A stretch of 64,000 nucleotides of DNA, taken from the NCBI GenBank assembly GCA_965203435.1, contig CBDBCU010000002.1:310001-374000 (forward strand). Reading direction: 5' to 3'. The translations under genes and the position numbers were made by a program. Shown piece by piece: positions 52,745 through 61,336 of this stretch (positions are counted from its first letter, which is position 1; each line of letters starts with the position of its first letter). The notes beneath the pieces are model-generated. The model saw only the letters and a list, made by a program, of their open reading frames with translations, was not told the DNA's origin and made no database searches. The DNA is from CBDBCU01 sp965203435 (lineage in GTDB: Bacteria; Chloroflexota; Dehalococcoidia; Lucifugimonadales; UBA3495).

Positions 52745-54172
52745 ATGACCACCCGGCCCCGCACCCGAACCCGGAAACCGGCGGCTCCGCCGGCAAATAT
52801 CGGCCAACTGCGCGCCAGCGGCTATCCGGTTCTGCCGGTGCGGGAGGAACTGCGCCGCAACTTGACCGCCAAACTGCGCGCCAACGAAAACCCGTTTCCC
52901 GGCATCCTCGGCTTTGCCGACACCGTTATTCCCCAACTGGAAAACGCCCTCCTGGCCGGCCAGGATGTCATCCTGCTGGGCGAACGGGGGCAGGCCAAAT
53001 CCCGCCTCATCCGCAGCCTGGTCAACCTGCTGGACGAAACCATCCCCAAAATCGCCGGCTGCGAAATCAACTGCAATCCCTTTAATCCTATCTGCCGGGG
53101 TTGCCGGGAATTGACCGCCGCCCAGGGGGACAAAACCCCCATTGAATGGCTGCCCCGGGCCGAGCGCTATTCGGAAAAGCTGGCGACCCCGGACATATCC
53201 ATCGCCGACCTGATTGGCGAGATCGACCCCATCAAAGTGGCCGAGGGTCGGCATCTGTCCGATGAACTGGCGATCCATTACGGCTTGGTGCCGCGCACCA
53301 ATCGCGGCATTTTTTCCATCAATGAACTGCCCGACCTGGCCGAGCGCATTCAGGTGGGCCTGTTTAACCTGATGGAGGAGCGGGATGTGCAAATCAAGGG
53401 CTACCGCCTGCGCCTGCCGTTGGATGTGTATGTGGTGGCTACGGCCAATCCGGAGGATTATACCAATCGCGGCCGGATTGTTACCCCCCTGAAAGACCGC
53501 TACGGCGCCCAGATTCATACCCACTATCCCCGGCATATTGCCGAGGAAATCGCCATTATGGAACAGGAACGGGGGCGGTTCGCCGACGAGGATAGCCTGG
53601 TCATTCCCCAATACATCAAGGAAATTGTGGCGGAAATCACCGCCCTGGCCCGCGGCAGCAGCGAAATCAATCAGCGTTCCGGGGTCAGCGTGCGGGTGTC
53701 CATCGCCAACTACGAAACCCTGTTGAGCAATGCGGTGCGCCGGTCGATCCGGGCCGGGGACGCCGCCGCCTGTCCCCGGGTCAGCGATTTGCCCTACATC
53801 ATCGCCTCTTTCGGCGGCAAGATTGAGCTGGAAACCTTTGAGGAGGGCCGGGAGGGCCGGGTGATGGAGGATTTGATCCGGCGGGCGGTGCTGCGGGTTT
53901 TCGGCCGCTACTTTGACCCGGAGGATTTGGAGGATATTGTAACCGCCTTTGACTTGGGCGGCAACGCCGAAACCGGCAGCGAAAAGCCGGCCGCCGATTA
54001 CCCGCCCCTGGCGGCGGAAGTAACGGGCCTGGCCGCAGCCGCCGCCCGCCTGACCGATGACGCCCGCCCGGAAGCCGTAGCCTCGGCCGTGGAGTTTGTG
54101 CTGGAGGGCTTGCACCTGAACCGCCGGCTGAACTGCGAGCGGACGGCCGAGGGCTACCGCTACGGGCGGTAG
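52745..54172 (+). CDS. MoxR/ChlI-type AAA ATPase
   Basis: 475 residues. Walker A is LLGERGQAKSRL, a four-Cys segment CEINCNPFNPICRGC follows at about residue 105-120, the Walker-B-like segment is GIFSINELPDLAERIQ, sensor 1 is VVATANPEDYTNRGRI, and the arginine finger is in PLKDRYGAQI. This is the magnesium-chelatase I / MoxR group that works with a VWA-domain partner; no partner gene is in the window. Walker B has Asn-Glu in place of Asp-Glu, which may slow hydrolysis. ATG 52745 follows GAGGGG. The bacterium need not be photosynthetic for this family. Confidence 0.82.
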   Translation: MTTRPRTRTRKPAAPPANIGQLRASGYPVLPVREELRRNLTAKLRANENPFPGILGFADTVIPQLENALLAGQDVILLGERGQAKSRLIRSLVNLLDETIPKIAGCEINCNPFNPICRGCRELTAAQGDKTPIEWLPRAERYSEKLATPDISIADLIGEIDPIKVAEGRHLSDELAIHYGLVPRTNRGIFSINELPDLAERIQVGLFNLMEERDVQIKGYRLRLPLDVYVVATANPEDYTNRGRIVTPLKDRYGAQIHTHYPRHIAEEIAIMEQERGRFADEDSLVIPQYIKEIVAEITALARGSSEINQRSGVSVRVSIANYETLLSNAVRRSIRAGDAAACPRVSDLPYIIASFGGKIELETFEEGREGRVMEDLIRRAVLRVFGRYFDPEDLEDIVTAFDLGGNAETGSEKPAADYPPLAAEVTGLAAAAARLTDDARPEAVASAVEFVLEGLHLNRRLNCERTAEGYRYGR

Positions 54173-54250
54173 GGGAACGGCGGAACCGTCCTTCCCGTGA
54201 AAACGGGAGGCCTGATTACCACTACGGGCGGTAAGGGGGTATGACGGCCC

Positions 54251-54580
54251 TTACGCCCGTTTGAGGTACTGCAAGGCCCGGTTTATCCCGACTTCCCGGA
54301 CATAAGCCTCGGCCAGTTCGTAGATTTCCCGCAAGCCCGGGTCTTGCTGGGGATCCGTCTCTCCCGCCACGGTGACCAGGGATTCGATAACCGCCCCGGT
54401 ATCGTTGATCAAGCCGAGCTGGTACGCTTCCAGCCCCTGGTCAAAAGAAATCGACAGGGAGACATCCGGGAAATCCACCCGAAACACTTCGTCCTGGAAG
54501 GTCTGCTTCCAGTCCAGTTTTTTGGCCCGGGCGCGGCGCAAAGCCTCTTTGCCCACTTCGTACATTCCGGTTTTAGACAT
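54251..54580 (-). CDS. Hypothetical protein, 109 residues
   Basis: A soluble protein of mixed helix and strand (VFRVDFPDVSLSISFDQGLEAYQLGLINDTGAVIESLV, then a helical tail). No family is recognised. ATG 54580 follows GGAGGAAAG. It begins 18 bp after the stop of the coiled-coil membrane gene, so they likely form an operon. Confidence 0.55.
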   Translation of the reverse strand: MSKTGMYEVGKEALRRARAKKLDWKQTFQDEVFRVDFPDVSLSISFDQGLEAYQLGLINDTGAVIESLVTVAGETDPQQDPGLREIYELAEAYVREVGINRALQYLKRA

Positions 54581-54598
54581 CTTTCCTCCGGGCGCGCA

Positions 54599-55075
54599 TC
54601 ACCCCAGCAGATCTTCCATTTCCACCAGCAGTTCCGACTGCAACAGCAGCAAGGCGCTGTTGAAATTGGCGATCACCGGCTGGGGAATGTTGCCTTCCAA
54701 CCGTTCCAATTCGCTCTGCATATCCCGCAGCGTAGCGATGGCTTCTTGTATCCGATCCCGGTGTTCCTCAGCCAAGTTAGGGTGCTGCCGCCGAATTTCG
54801 ATAAGCAGCCGCTGGATTTCCGGGTAACGATCCAAGGCCCGGCCCCGGTCGCCGCTGCGGTGCATTTCCATCAGCCCCTGAATCCGCTCGCTCAGGCGGG
54901 TCAAATCCGTGCCGGCCAAATCCCGGCGCAGCAAACGGCGGGTCTCCTCGGCGGCATCCCGGGCGGCCCGGGTTTCGCCGCGCAGCCGGCTTAATTGCAG
55001 CAGGGCAAAGCCCAACCCCAACAAGGCTACCAGCAGCCCGACGATGCTGGCAACGCTGCCCACTTCACCCAGCAT
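54599..55075 (-). CDS. Membrane-anchored helical protein
   Basis: 158 residues. One N-terminal membrane helix (VASIVGLLVALLGLGFALLQL) is followed by basic/acidic helical sequence (RGETRAARDAAEETRRLLRRD and later SERIQGLMEMHRSGDRGRALDRYPEIQRLLIEIRRQHPNL). ATG 55075 follows AGGAACTG; the frame upstream is not protein-like and overlaps a repeat. No family is recognised. Confidence 0.6.
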   Translation of the reverse strand: MLGEVGSVASIVGLLVALLGLGFALLQLSRLRGETRAARDAAEETRRLLRRDLAGTDLTRLSERIQGLMEMHRSGDRGRALDRYPEIQRLLIEIRRQHPNLAEEHRDRIQEAIATLRDMQSELERLEGNIPQPVIANFNSALLLLQSELLVEMEDLLG

Positions 55076-55185
55076 CGGGCAGTTCCTGGCGGCTGAGGGA
55101 ATGTAGCCGGATTTGCATAAGCCCATTCTACCACATCCCGGCCAGCTTTCCAGTGCAGCATACTGCTCACCCGGAGTAGTTCCTA

Positions 55186-55261
55186 TCGTCCTTCCCGTGC
55201 AAACGGGAATCCGTAGTCCGCAACATTGCCGGATTCCCGCTTGCGCGGGAAGGACGGTTCT
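55186..55261. repeat. Short dRS3-like element
   Basis: Arms TCGTCCTTCCCGTGCAAACG and GCGGGAAGGACGG enclose a shortened core without the GTGGTTGC motif. Confidence 0.75.
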
Positions 55262-55757
55262 ATGTTTCCGCCGCCATCCCATCCCCGTCCAGCAGCCGCA
55301 GCGCGGCCGCCCGCACGACCGCCGCATCCAACGCCACCGCCAACTCGCCGCTTTCGTTGGGCTGAAAGGCATCCTCCCGATGAAACTCGGCAGTCAAGGC
55401 GGCGATTACTTCCCGCCGCCGGTCGGCGGTCAGGGTTAAGCCCGGCGCGGCGGCCGCTAGTTCCGGCAGCAGAGTAGTCAACTGCGTTTCCACTGCGGCG
55501 GCGATTAGTTCCGCCTCTACCGCCTGCCGTTGCAAGTGGCCGACCTGCTGCAAGTGCCGGCCCAGGTAGCAGCCGCCGAACTGCATCACTTCGCACGGCC
55601 GTCCCTGGTATTCCCCGGCGGACTGATGGCGGGGTTCCAGTTCGTTGGCGGCCAGATAATCCCGCACCGTCCCGTCCTCGGCATCGGGATTTTCCAGGTC
55701 AAAAATCATCTGGACCGAATACATAAAGAACCCGGCCGGTTCAACCTTAATCAGCAT
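55260..55757 (-). CDS. Hypothetical protein, 165 residues
   Basis: A soluble, mostly helical protein with CEVMQFGGCYLGRHLQQVGHLQRQAVEAELIAAAVETQL in the middle. ATG 55757 follows GGGAGCGGCG. No family is recognised. Its stop lies at the edge of a dRS3-like element. Confidence 0.55.
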   Translation of the reverse strand: MLIKVEPAGFFMYSVQMIFDLENPDAEDGTVRDYLAANELEPRHQSAGEYQGRPCEVMQFGGCYLGRHLQQVGHLQRQAVEAELIAAAVETQLTTLLPELAAAAPGLTLTADRRREVIAALTAEFHREDAFQPNESGELAVALDAAVVRAAALRLLDGDGMAAET

Positions 55758-55798
55758 CGCCGCTCCCTATTTATTGACGCTCCGGATAGCCGCCAATC

Positions 55799-55830
55799 CC
55801 TTTCCGCTCATCCTGAACTTGTTGAAGGAC
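55799..55830. repeat. 28-bp repeat copy
   Basis: CCCTTTCCGCTCATCCTGAA then CTTGTTGAAGGA. Confidence 0.85.
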
Positions 55831-55921
55831 GGTAGCGGAGGCGGGAAGGACATATCGACGGGCGGAAAGGGCGATTCTCGACGCGTGTTGGCGTACCTAA
55901 ATCCAGCCTTGCCGCCATCCC

Positions 55922-56881
55922 CTACAAAACCGATTCCAACGCCGCCGCCAGGGTTTCCGCCGGGGTGAACTGCTCGAATTTGGCGGCGATGCGGCCCTCT
56001 TGGTCCACCACAAAAGTCCACGGCTCCGTAGGCAAGCCCCACTCCGTTACCGCTGGTACTCGTTTGGCGGCCAAGCGATTGCCCTGGATCAAATGCGGGT
56101 CGGCAAAAACTTCGATGTGGATAAAGTTGGCTTGTCCCCGGTAGCGTTCTTTCAGGGCGGACAGGATTTCCAGCTGCGGCCCGCAGGTGGCGCTGACGCA
56201 GAAAGCCGGCGTGGAAAACAGCACTACCAGCGGCAAGCCGGTATCCAATGCCTGATGCACCGAAAGTTGGTACAGTTCCGGGTCGGGATCCGCCGCGCTG
56301 CTGATGGTAGCCAGGTCGACCTTGGGGCCGGCGGTGGGGGTTACGCTGCGCGGGGCCGGCGCGCCGATAGCCGGTGTAGCCGGTTCGGCCGTAACCCGCA
56401 CGGCGGTTTTGGCTTGGATGGTTTGGCCGTCAGCGGTCGCGGCGGCGATTTCCAGTTCCCACAGGCCGGGATGTTCCGGCGTGGCGGCCCCGGCCCGGTC
56501 AAAGGACAGGGTGGCGACGAAAACGCCCCGGCCACTGCCGGCCGGCGGCCAGGGTAGAAATTGCGCCTTGGCCGTGTCCCGTTCCATCCCCCGGGCCGCG
56601 CCCGAGGCCGTATAGACCGCCCGCACCTGCGCCGTGTCCGCCGCTACCGGCCGATTGTCCCGATCCACTAACCCGAACACCACCCGATTATCCCCGGCGG
56701 CCAAGTCGGAACTGACCATCAGCGCGCTGTATTCCGGGCCGCCGGGCAAAGCCGCCGGCGGCCCGCCGGCGGAACGGGGGGCAAAACAGCCGGCCGCCGC
56801 CAGCAACAGGCCAAGCAACAGCAGCGCGGCGGTTAAAGCCGCCGCCTTGCCGCCGGCCATCAAGTTAAGGATGGGGCGCAT
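55922..56881 (-). CDS. Lipoprotein with thioredoxin-fold domain
   Basis: 319 residues. The signal peptide ends in lipobox LAAAGC (Cys about 32). A beta-sandwich region follows (LAAGDNRVVFGLVDRDNRPVAADTAQVRAVYTASG...GRGVFVATLSFDRAG...HPGLWELEIA), then a C-terminal thioredoxin fold from about residue 220: LPLVVLFSTPAFCVSATCGPQLEILSALKERY. The usual CxxC is replaced by C-x5-C. The sandwich pattern resembles a copper-chaperone or YtkA-like domain. It probably acts in extracytoplasmic redox or metal handling. It starts 25 bp after the upstream membrane gene's stop. Confidence 0.75.
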   Translation of the reverse strand: MRPILNLMAGGKAAALTAALLLLGLLLAAAGCFAPRSAGGPPAALPGGPEYSALMVSSDLAAGDNRVVFGLVDRDNRPVAADTAQVRAVYTASGAARGMERDTAKAQFLPWPPAGSGRGVFVATLSFDRAGAATPEHPGLWELEIAAATADGQTIQAKTAVRVTAEPATPAIGAPAPRSVTPTAGPKVDLATISSAADPDPELYQLSVHQALDTGLPLVVLFSTPAFCVSATCGPQLEILSALKERYRGQANFIHIEVFADPHLIQGNRLAAKRVPAVTEWGLPTEPWTFVVDQEGRIAAKFEQFTPAETLAAALESVL

Positions 56882-56906
56882 ATCTACCCCCGTACCCAGG
56901 CGCGGC

Positions 56907-57365
56907 TCACTCCCTTTCCGAGCCGTTCCGGGCGGCCCAAGGCGGCGGCGGGGCCTGTTCCGGATCCTTTTGCCAGGCTTCGAACCAGTCCCGGGCCTCG
57001 GCTTTGGCGCGGGCTTCGGCTTTAGCCACCGCCTGGTCGGCCGCGGCTTCAGCTTCGGCCCGCGCCTTGGCTACCGCCTGCTCCTTTTCCCACTGGTTGC
57101 GCCGTTTGGTGAGAAACATATAAATCACCTCAGCGTTGAGTTGGATAATGGCCAAGGCCGTGGCCAGGTTGGCCATGGGATTGGCATTGATGATGACATC
57201 CAAGGCCGGATTGGGCTGGTAGAGGGTGGCCGCCCCCCGGAAAAAGATTCCATAAAGCCAGGTGCCGCCAATGGTCAGATCGGCGATGATCGCCAGGGCA
57301 ATGATAGCCGGCTTGGGAAAGTTCGGCGCCCAGGACCACCATGGGGTTTGCGATTCCGGTTCCAT
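56907..57365 (-). CDS. Membrane protein with coiled coil
   Basis: 152 residues. There are two or three helices (PAIIALAIIADLTIGGTWLYGIFF, LATALAIIQLNAEVIYMFL), then an Ala/Glu/Lys-rich coiled coil (AKARAEAEAAADQAVAKAEA) and a Trp/Pro tail. ATG 57365 follows AAAGGAG. Its layout parallels the 193-residue protein at 48 kb. It precedes the thioredoxin-fold lipoprotein on the same strand. Confidence 0.65.
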   Translation of the reverse strand: MEPESQTPWWSWAPNFPKPAIIALAIIADLTIGGTWLYGIFFRGAATLYQPNPALDVIINANPMANLATALAIIQLNAEVIYMFLTKRRNQWEKEQAVAKARAEAEAAADQAVAKAEARAKAEARDWFEAWQKDPEQAPPPPWAARNGSERE

Positions 57366-57444
57366 TCTACTCCTTTCAGCAAGGCGGAGACAAGGGTTTT
57401 GTCCGGGTTGTTTCCGGGCAACGCCCTACGCCCCCACCAAGCCA

Positions 57445-57542
57445 GCAAAATCCGGTTAATCCGGTATAGCCATGTTAATGCCCGCCCTACCCCCGCACGT
57501 CCAGTGTCAGTGCCCCCGCTCATCCTGAACTTGTTGAAGGAT
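57445..57542. repeat. Isolated arm of the 110-bp element and a 28-bp repeat
   Basis: CAAAATCCGGTTAATCCGGTATAGCCATG at 57445-57475 is a single arm. A 28-bp repeat follows at 57516-57542. Confidence 0.65.
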
Positions 57543-57551
57543 GCTCGGTCC

Positions 57552-58961
57552 CTACTCCCGCACGCACAAACCTAGCAGGCGGTCAATGCGCTGTTCCTGT
57601 TCCAGGGCGGCCACGGCATCGACCAGGCCGGTCAACTTTTCCTGGGGCCAGGGAATATCGTCGAATAGAGCGCTGAGCCGGGCCGTTTCCGTCGCCAAAT
57701 CCCACTCCAGCTCGTGGCCCTGATACTCCCCCTGATACTCGGTGCCGCCGCGCATGGTTATGGTAATGCGGGGGGCAAAGGCCGGCCGATCCTGGTGCCC
57801 CACCACTTCCACCAGCCGCATCAGGTAGGTTACGACCGCATCATCGGCGGCCGCCGCATCCCCCGGATCGATGCGCCCCATAAGCGGCGGATAGCTGCCG
57901 TTGACGCAGGTATAGGCGGCGAAATAGTGGGTGCTGCCTACCCCCGGGGCGTCGGCGCTGCGGGCCGGATTGGGAAAGGCCGGCGAGGGATAAGTGGTTT
58001 CCAGCCAATTCAGATCCACCGTGATTTTCTCAATGCTGGCGATGGGCAGCTGATGGGCGGCCCGAATGTCGGTCATCAATTCAATGACCGGGCAGTTGTA
58101 GCCGGCGGTGGGATAAAGCTTGGGGGTAACGTGCAGCAGTTCCCAGCGCTGCCCCAAATCGGCGGTGACGCTGCCGAGGGAAACCTGATTTTCCCCCTGA
58201 AAAACATAGGAAAGTTCCCCCCGATTGTTGCCGGTAAAGGCATTGTAAAAGCCGGCGTCCCCCTCCAGGGCCGTCTCGGAGCCGCGCATATTTTCCCGGG
58301 CCAGCAGGGCCGCCATCAAGCCGTTGCGGGTCGCGTTGGGTTCGTGGAACAGCATTTCCCGGCCGCCGCTGCGCGCCCCCTCGGTAGTGCCGCCGGCAAA
58401 GGTGCAGGCCAAAGCGATCGCCGTCGTCAGCTGATCCTCGTTCAGCCGCAGCAGCTTGCCGGCGGTAACGGCCGCGCCCAAAGCCCCATAAACCGGGCTG
58501 GAACGAAAGCCTCGGGCCTGGGTCGAGGGAATGAAATCCCCGGCAATCCGCGCCTCGACCTCGTAGCCGGCGGCCAGGGCGGTCAGCAGTTCCGCGCCGC
58601 TGTGCCGGCCCAACTCTACCGTGGCCAAGCCGGCCGGCAGCAGGCAGGGGCCGGGATGAATCAACATCCGATAGGAATCGGACTGATTGGTGGCGTGCAT
58701 CAGCTTGCTGTTGGCAAAGGCCGCCCCGCAGCGGGTGGCCCGGCTGCCGTCCACCAGAATGGTCGCGCCGTCCGCCTTGCCCTCCTCGTTCTTGACCAGG
58801 TCAATGGCCGCCTGCCCGGCCGGCGTTTCCGCCCCCAGGATGGCAATCACCAGGCCGTGCAGCAGCGACGCCTTGATTTTGTCGGCCACCGCCGGCGGCA
58901 GCATTTCGTACTGCAAGGAATCCACATAGCGGGCAAAGGTGCGGCTGAGCGAGTCGGCCAT
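57552..58961 (-). CDS. MmgE/PrpD family protein, second copy
   Basis: 469 residues, distantly related to the 3.4-kb protein. Family features include an N-terminal helical domain starting LSRTFARYVDSLQYEMLPPAVADKIKASLLHG, the segment ANSKLMHATNQSDSY and GAALGAAVTAGKLL-type helices (PVYGALGAAVTAGKLLRLNEDQ). The metal/substrate loop PTAGYNCPVIELMTDI differs from the PCCGGNHAML loop of the other copy. ATG 58961 follows AGGAGG. It lies downstream of an alpha/beta hydrolase on the same strand, possibly a catabolic operon of unknown substrate. Confidence 0.82.
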   Translation of the reverse strand: MADSLSRTFARYVDSLQYEMLPPAVADKIKASLLHGLVIAILGAETPAGQAAIDLVKNEEGKADGATILVDGSRATRCGAAFANSKLMHATNQSDSYRMLIHPGPCLLPAGLATVELGRHSGAELLTALAAGYEVEARIAGDFIPSTQARGFRSSPVYGALGAAVTAGKLLRLNEDQLTTAIALACTFAGGTTEGARSGGREMLFHEPNATRNGLMAALLARENMRGSETALEGDAGFYNAFTGNNRGELSYVFQGENQVSLGSVTADLGQRWELLHVTPKLYPTAGYNCPVIELMTDIRAAHQLPIASIEKITVDLNWLETTYPSPAFPNPARSADAPGVGSTHYFAAYTCVNGSYPPLMGRIDPGDAAAADDAVVTYLMRLVEVVGHQDRPAFAPRITITMRGGTEYQGEYQGHELEWDLATETARLSALFDDIPWPQEKLTGLVDAVAALEQEQRIDRLLGLCVRE

Positions 58962-59026
58962 AGCGTTGTATCCTCCTGGGCAACTTGACTTGGGGATGGG
59001 GATGATTATGGGATAGGATGGGCTGG

Positions 59027-59818
59027 TTAAAGGCTGCGGGCAAAATCCAGCCAGGCCCGGGCGCAGGGCGTGGGCAGGATGTGCTGGACAAAGCCGGCTA
59101 CGCCGGGAAAAACTACCCGCCGGCCGTTGGGAAAGTAATCGGCGGCGTCCCGGAAATCGCCCAGCACTTCCTCCCGCAGCCGCGCCGCCGCCAATATCAA
59201 AACCGGCGTATTGACGCCGCCCAATAGGGGGCGCAAATCGCCGCCGGCGTTGCGCTGAAATCCGCCCACTACATGAGCCGGCGTAGCGGACATCTGCGCC
59301 GCATACCAGCGGATATAGGCCGGGGCCGCCAGTTCCGGATCCAAGCGCCGGCCGATGGTGCTTTCCACCCAGGCCGCCACGCCCTCCCGCTCGATCAAAT
59401 CGGCGCTTTCCCGATGATGGGGGTCGTCAAAACTGACCGGGGAAGTGCAGGCGGTCAGGGAAAGCAGCCGTTCCGGATGCAAAGTGGCAAAGCGCATCCC
59501 GATGGAGCCGCCCACGGTTTCACCAATCAGATGAACCCGTTCCAGACCCAGCCCGTCCAGCAGGCCCCGCAAATCCTGAGCGAAGTTATCCACCGACCAG
59601 GGATAGCCCGGCTCCGGCACAGCGGACTGCCCCATCCCCCGCATATCGAAGCGGATAACCCGGTAATGGCGGGCGATAACCGGCACCCAAGCGTACCAGA
59701 GCTGATGGTTTTTAGCCATGCCGTGGTGCATAACCACCGTCTCCGGCGTGGTCCACGGATCGGTAAAATCGTCCACGGTATAAAAGAGTTCCGCCCCATC
59801 GGGCAGTTTGACTTGCAT
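59027..59818 (-). CDS. Alpha/beta hydrolase-fold protein lacking the nucleophile Ser
   Basis: 263 residues. It has the fold landmarks MHHGMAKNHQLWYAW (oxyanion region), RVIRFDMRGMGQSAVPEPGYPWSVDNFAQDLRGLLDGLGL and LIGETVGGSIGMRFA. The nucleophile elbow reads G-E-T-V-G, with Thr where Ser is expected. The strand that normally ends in the acid (PVLILAAARL) has no Asp, and the C-terminal His position reads GVAGFVQH. So the catalytic triad is at least partly absent. It could be a non-hydrolytic fold member, a C-C lyase or pseudo-enzyme. ATG 59818 follows GGAGG. Confidence 0.8.
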   Translation of the reverse strand: MQVKLPDGAELFYTVDDFTDPWTTPETVVMHHGMAKNHQLWYAWVPVIARHYRVIRFDMRGMGQSAVPEPGYPWSVDNFAQDLRGLLDGLGLERVHLIGETVGGSIGMRFATLHPERLLSLTACTSPVSFDDPHHRESADLIEREGVAAWVESTIGRRLDPELAAPAYIRWYAAQMSATPAHVVGGFQRNAGGDLRPLLGGVNTPVLILAAARLREEVLGDFRDAADYFPNGRRVVFPGVAGFVQHILPTPCARAWLDFARSL

Positions 59819-60360
59819 AGCAGCCTCCGTTTTTCTTTCCCCTGTGCGGATTGGTGTATCCGCTCATCCTGAACTTGTTGAAGGATGGTTTCCCGCCCCC
59901 TACCGTCATTCCCGCGTAAGCGGGAATCCGGGCGTGTCCTGGCGATTGTTGCCGACCGGGATAACCAACCCCTTTCCGCTCATCCTGAACTTGTTGAAGG
60001 ATGGCACTCCGACCATATCCCCCTATGTCATTCCGAGCGTAGCCGAGGAATCTGAAATGCCCGCCCTTGACTCCTTACAAGACCTTTAGATTCCTCGGCT
60101 ACGCTCGGAATGACATAGCAGAGAGGCGGCCTGGCCCCCTACCGTCATTCCCGCGTAAGCGGGAATCCCGAACGGCGCTGAAAAACCCAGTCCCTTGCCA
60201 TCCAACCGCCGCCGGATTCCCGCTTACGCGGGAATGACGGTAGGGGCCGGGTTCATTCCATTGCGGCATATTCATCCTTCAACAAGTTCAGGATGAGCGG
60301 AATACACTACAATGGGCGGAATACGCCGCAGCGGAACAAACCCGGCCGGCCGCCCCCCTG
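59819..60360. repeat. Repeat-filled gap with four repeat families
   Basis: It contains 28-bp repeats at about 59857-59887, 59977-60003 and 60273-60300, a single dRS3-like arm at 59903-59935, a full dRS3-like element at 60138-60245, and a palindrome of a further family (CTATGTCATTCCGAGCGTAG and its complement) at 60023-60120. No gene is seen. Confidence 0.85.
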
Positions 60361-61161
60361 CTACCCCCCCACGCCCTCCTCGCTGAATACCGAGCGGGCA
60401 ATCCGCATGGCGGTGCGGGTGTTGAAATAGCCGCCGTACAGGGTCAGCTGGATGAATACCTCCATAATTTCCGCCGGGGTCATGCCCACCCGCAGGGCCC
60501 CGGCAATGCGCCGCCGCAGCTGCCGGTCATAGTGGCCCATCACCGTCAACGCCGCCAGGGAACACATCGACCGGGCCTTGGCGTCCAGATGCGGCCGGGT
60601 GTGGATCGCCCCCCAGTTATATTCGTTAATCAGCCGTTCCAGCTGCATCTCCTCGGAATCGGGATCCTCGGTGTAATAAACCGTGATGTCCCCCATGTGT
60701 TCCTCGTGGGTCGCCAGGCCCAACTGATACAGCTCCTCGGCGGAGCGGCCGGCGTCATAAACCTCCGTGGGGACAAAGCGGATGCCGCGCTCGTCGAAAA
60801 TCTCCTTGGCGACCCGCAGGGCCGTTTCCACCGACGGGACGCCCACATAAAAGGTCATCTGGATGAAAACCTCGACCACTTGGGCCGGGGTCAGGCCCAC
60901 ATTCAGGGCGCGTTCAATGTGGCGGCGCAGCAGGGGCAGCTGCCCCATCGCCATCAGCGCCGACATAGTGCAGATGCAACGCTGCTTGATTTCCAGCCCG
61001 GGCCGGTTCCAGATGGAGCCGAACAGGGATTCGTCCACGATGCGTTTCAGGTCCGGGGCCAGCAGGTCGATGCCGGGCAGGGTAAAGTGGCTGGGGTCGC
61101 CGGCGGCCATCACGGCTCGCATTTCCCGACCCCGTTCAAAGCGTTCCTCCAGCGCAGTCAT
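60361..61161 (-). CDS. Carboxymuconolactone decarboxylase (CMD) family protein, two domains
   Basis: 266 residues consisting of two CMD modules. The first has DESLFGSIWNRPGLEIKQRCICTMSALMAMGQLPLLRRHIERALNVGLTPAQVVEVFIQMTFYVG and the second NEYNWGAIHTRPHLDAKARSMCSLAALTVMGHYDRQLRRRIAGALRVGMTPAEIMEVFIQLTLYGG. Each has the CMD helix pair with Glu and Cys (CICT, SMCS). The Cys pair CxxC of AhpD is not complete, so a hydrolase or decarboxylase role is more likely than peroxidase. It is upstream of the alpha/beta hydrolase gene. ATG 61161 follows AAGGAG. Confidence 0.83.
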   Translation of the reverse strand: MTALEERFERGREMRAVMAAGDPSHFTLPGIDLLAPDLKRIVDESLFGSIWNRPGLEIKQRCICTMSALMAMGQLPLLRRHIERALNVGLTPAQVVEVFIQMTFYVGVPSVETALRVAKEIFDERGIRFVPTEVYDAGRSAEELYQLGLATHEEHMGDITVYYTEDPDSEEMQLERLINEYNWGAIHTRPHLDAKARSMCSLAALTVMGHYDRQLRRRIAGALRVGMTPAEIMEVFIQLTLYGGYFNTRTAMRIARSVFSEEGVGG

Positions 61162-61285
61162 ACAAGCTCCTTGTCGCGGATTGGCGGGTATTCCTGGCGG
61201 CCATTATAAAGGTTTTGCCCGCCCCGGTAAAGAGGGGGGCGGGCAAAGGGCGGCAAAGGCCGGAAAAGACCGCGGCCGGCCGGGA

Positions 61286-61314
61286 TGGACAAAAGTTTCC
61301 GAATAGTTTATAAT
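61286..61314 (+). promoter_or_regulatory. Promoter of coiled-coil gene copy 2
   Basis: TGGACA (61286-61291), a 17-bp spacer and TATAAT (61309-61314), then a leader GCCGGTCAAGAGGTGAACC nearly identical to that of copy 1. Confidence 0.72.
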
Positions 61315-61336
61315 GCCGGTCAAGAGGTGAACCGTT

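Noticed and set aside
52589..54115. 508-codon open frame on the minus strand
   Set aside because: It lies opposite the MoxR-like ATPase gene and is compositionally typical of GC-rich shadow frames.
57714..58988. 424-codon open frame on the plus strand
   Set aside because: It is antisense to the second MmgE/PrpD gene; no motifs or ribosome-binding site.
59819..60360. Possible replication origin
   Set aside because: Repeats are dispersed palindromes, not DnaA boxes; there is no AT-rich region and no dnaA/dnaN nearby.
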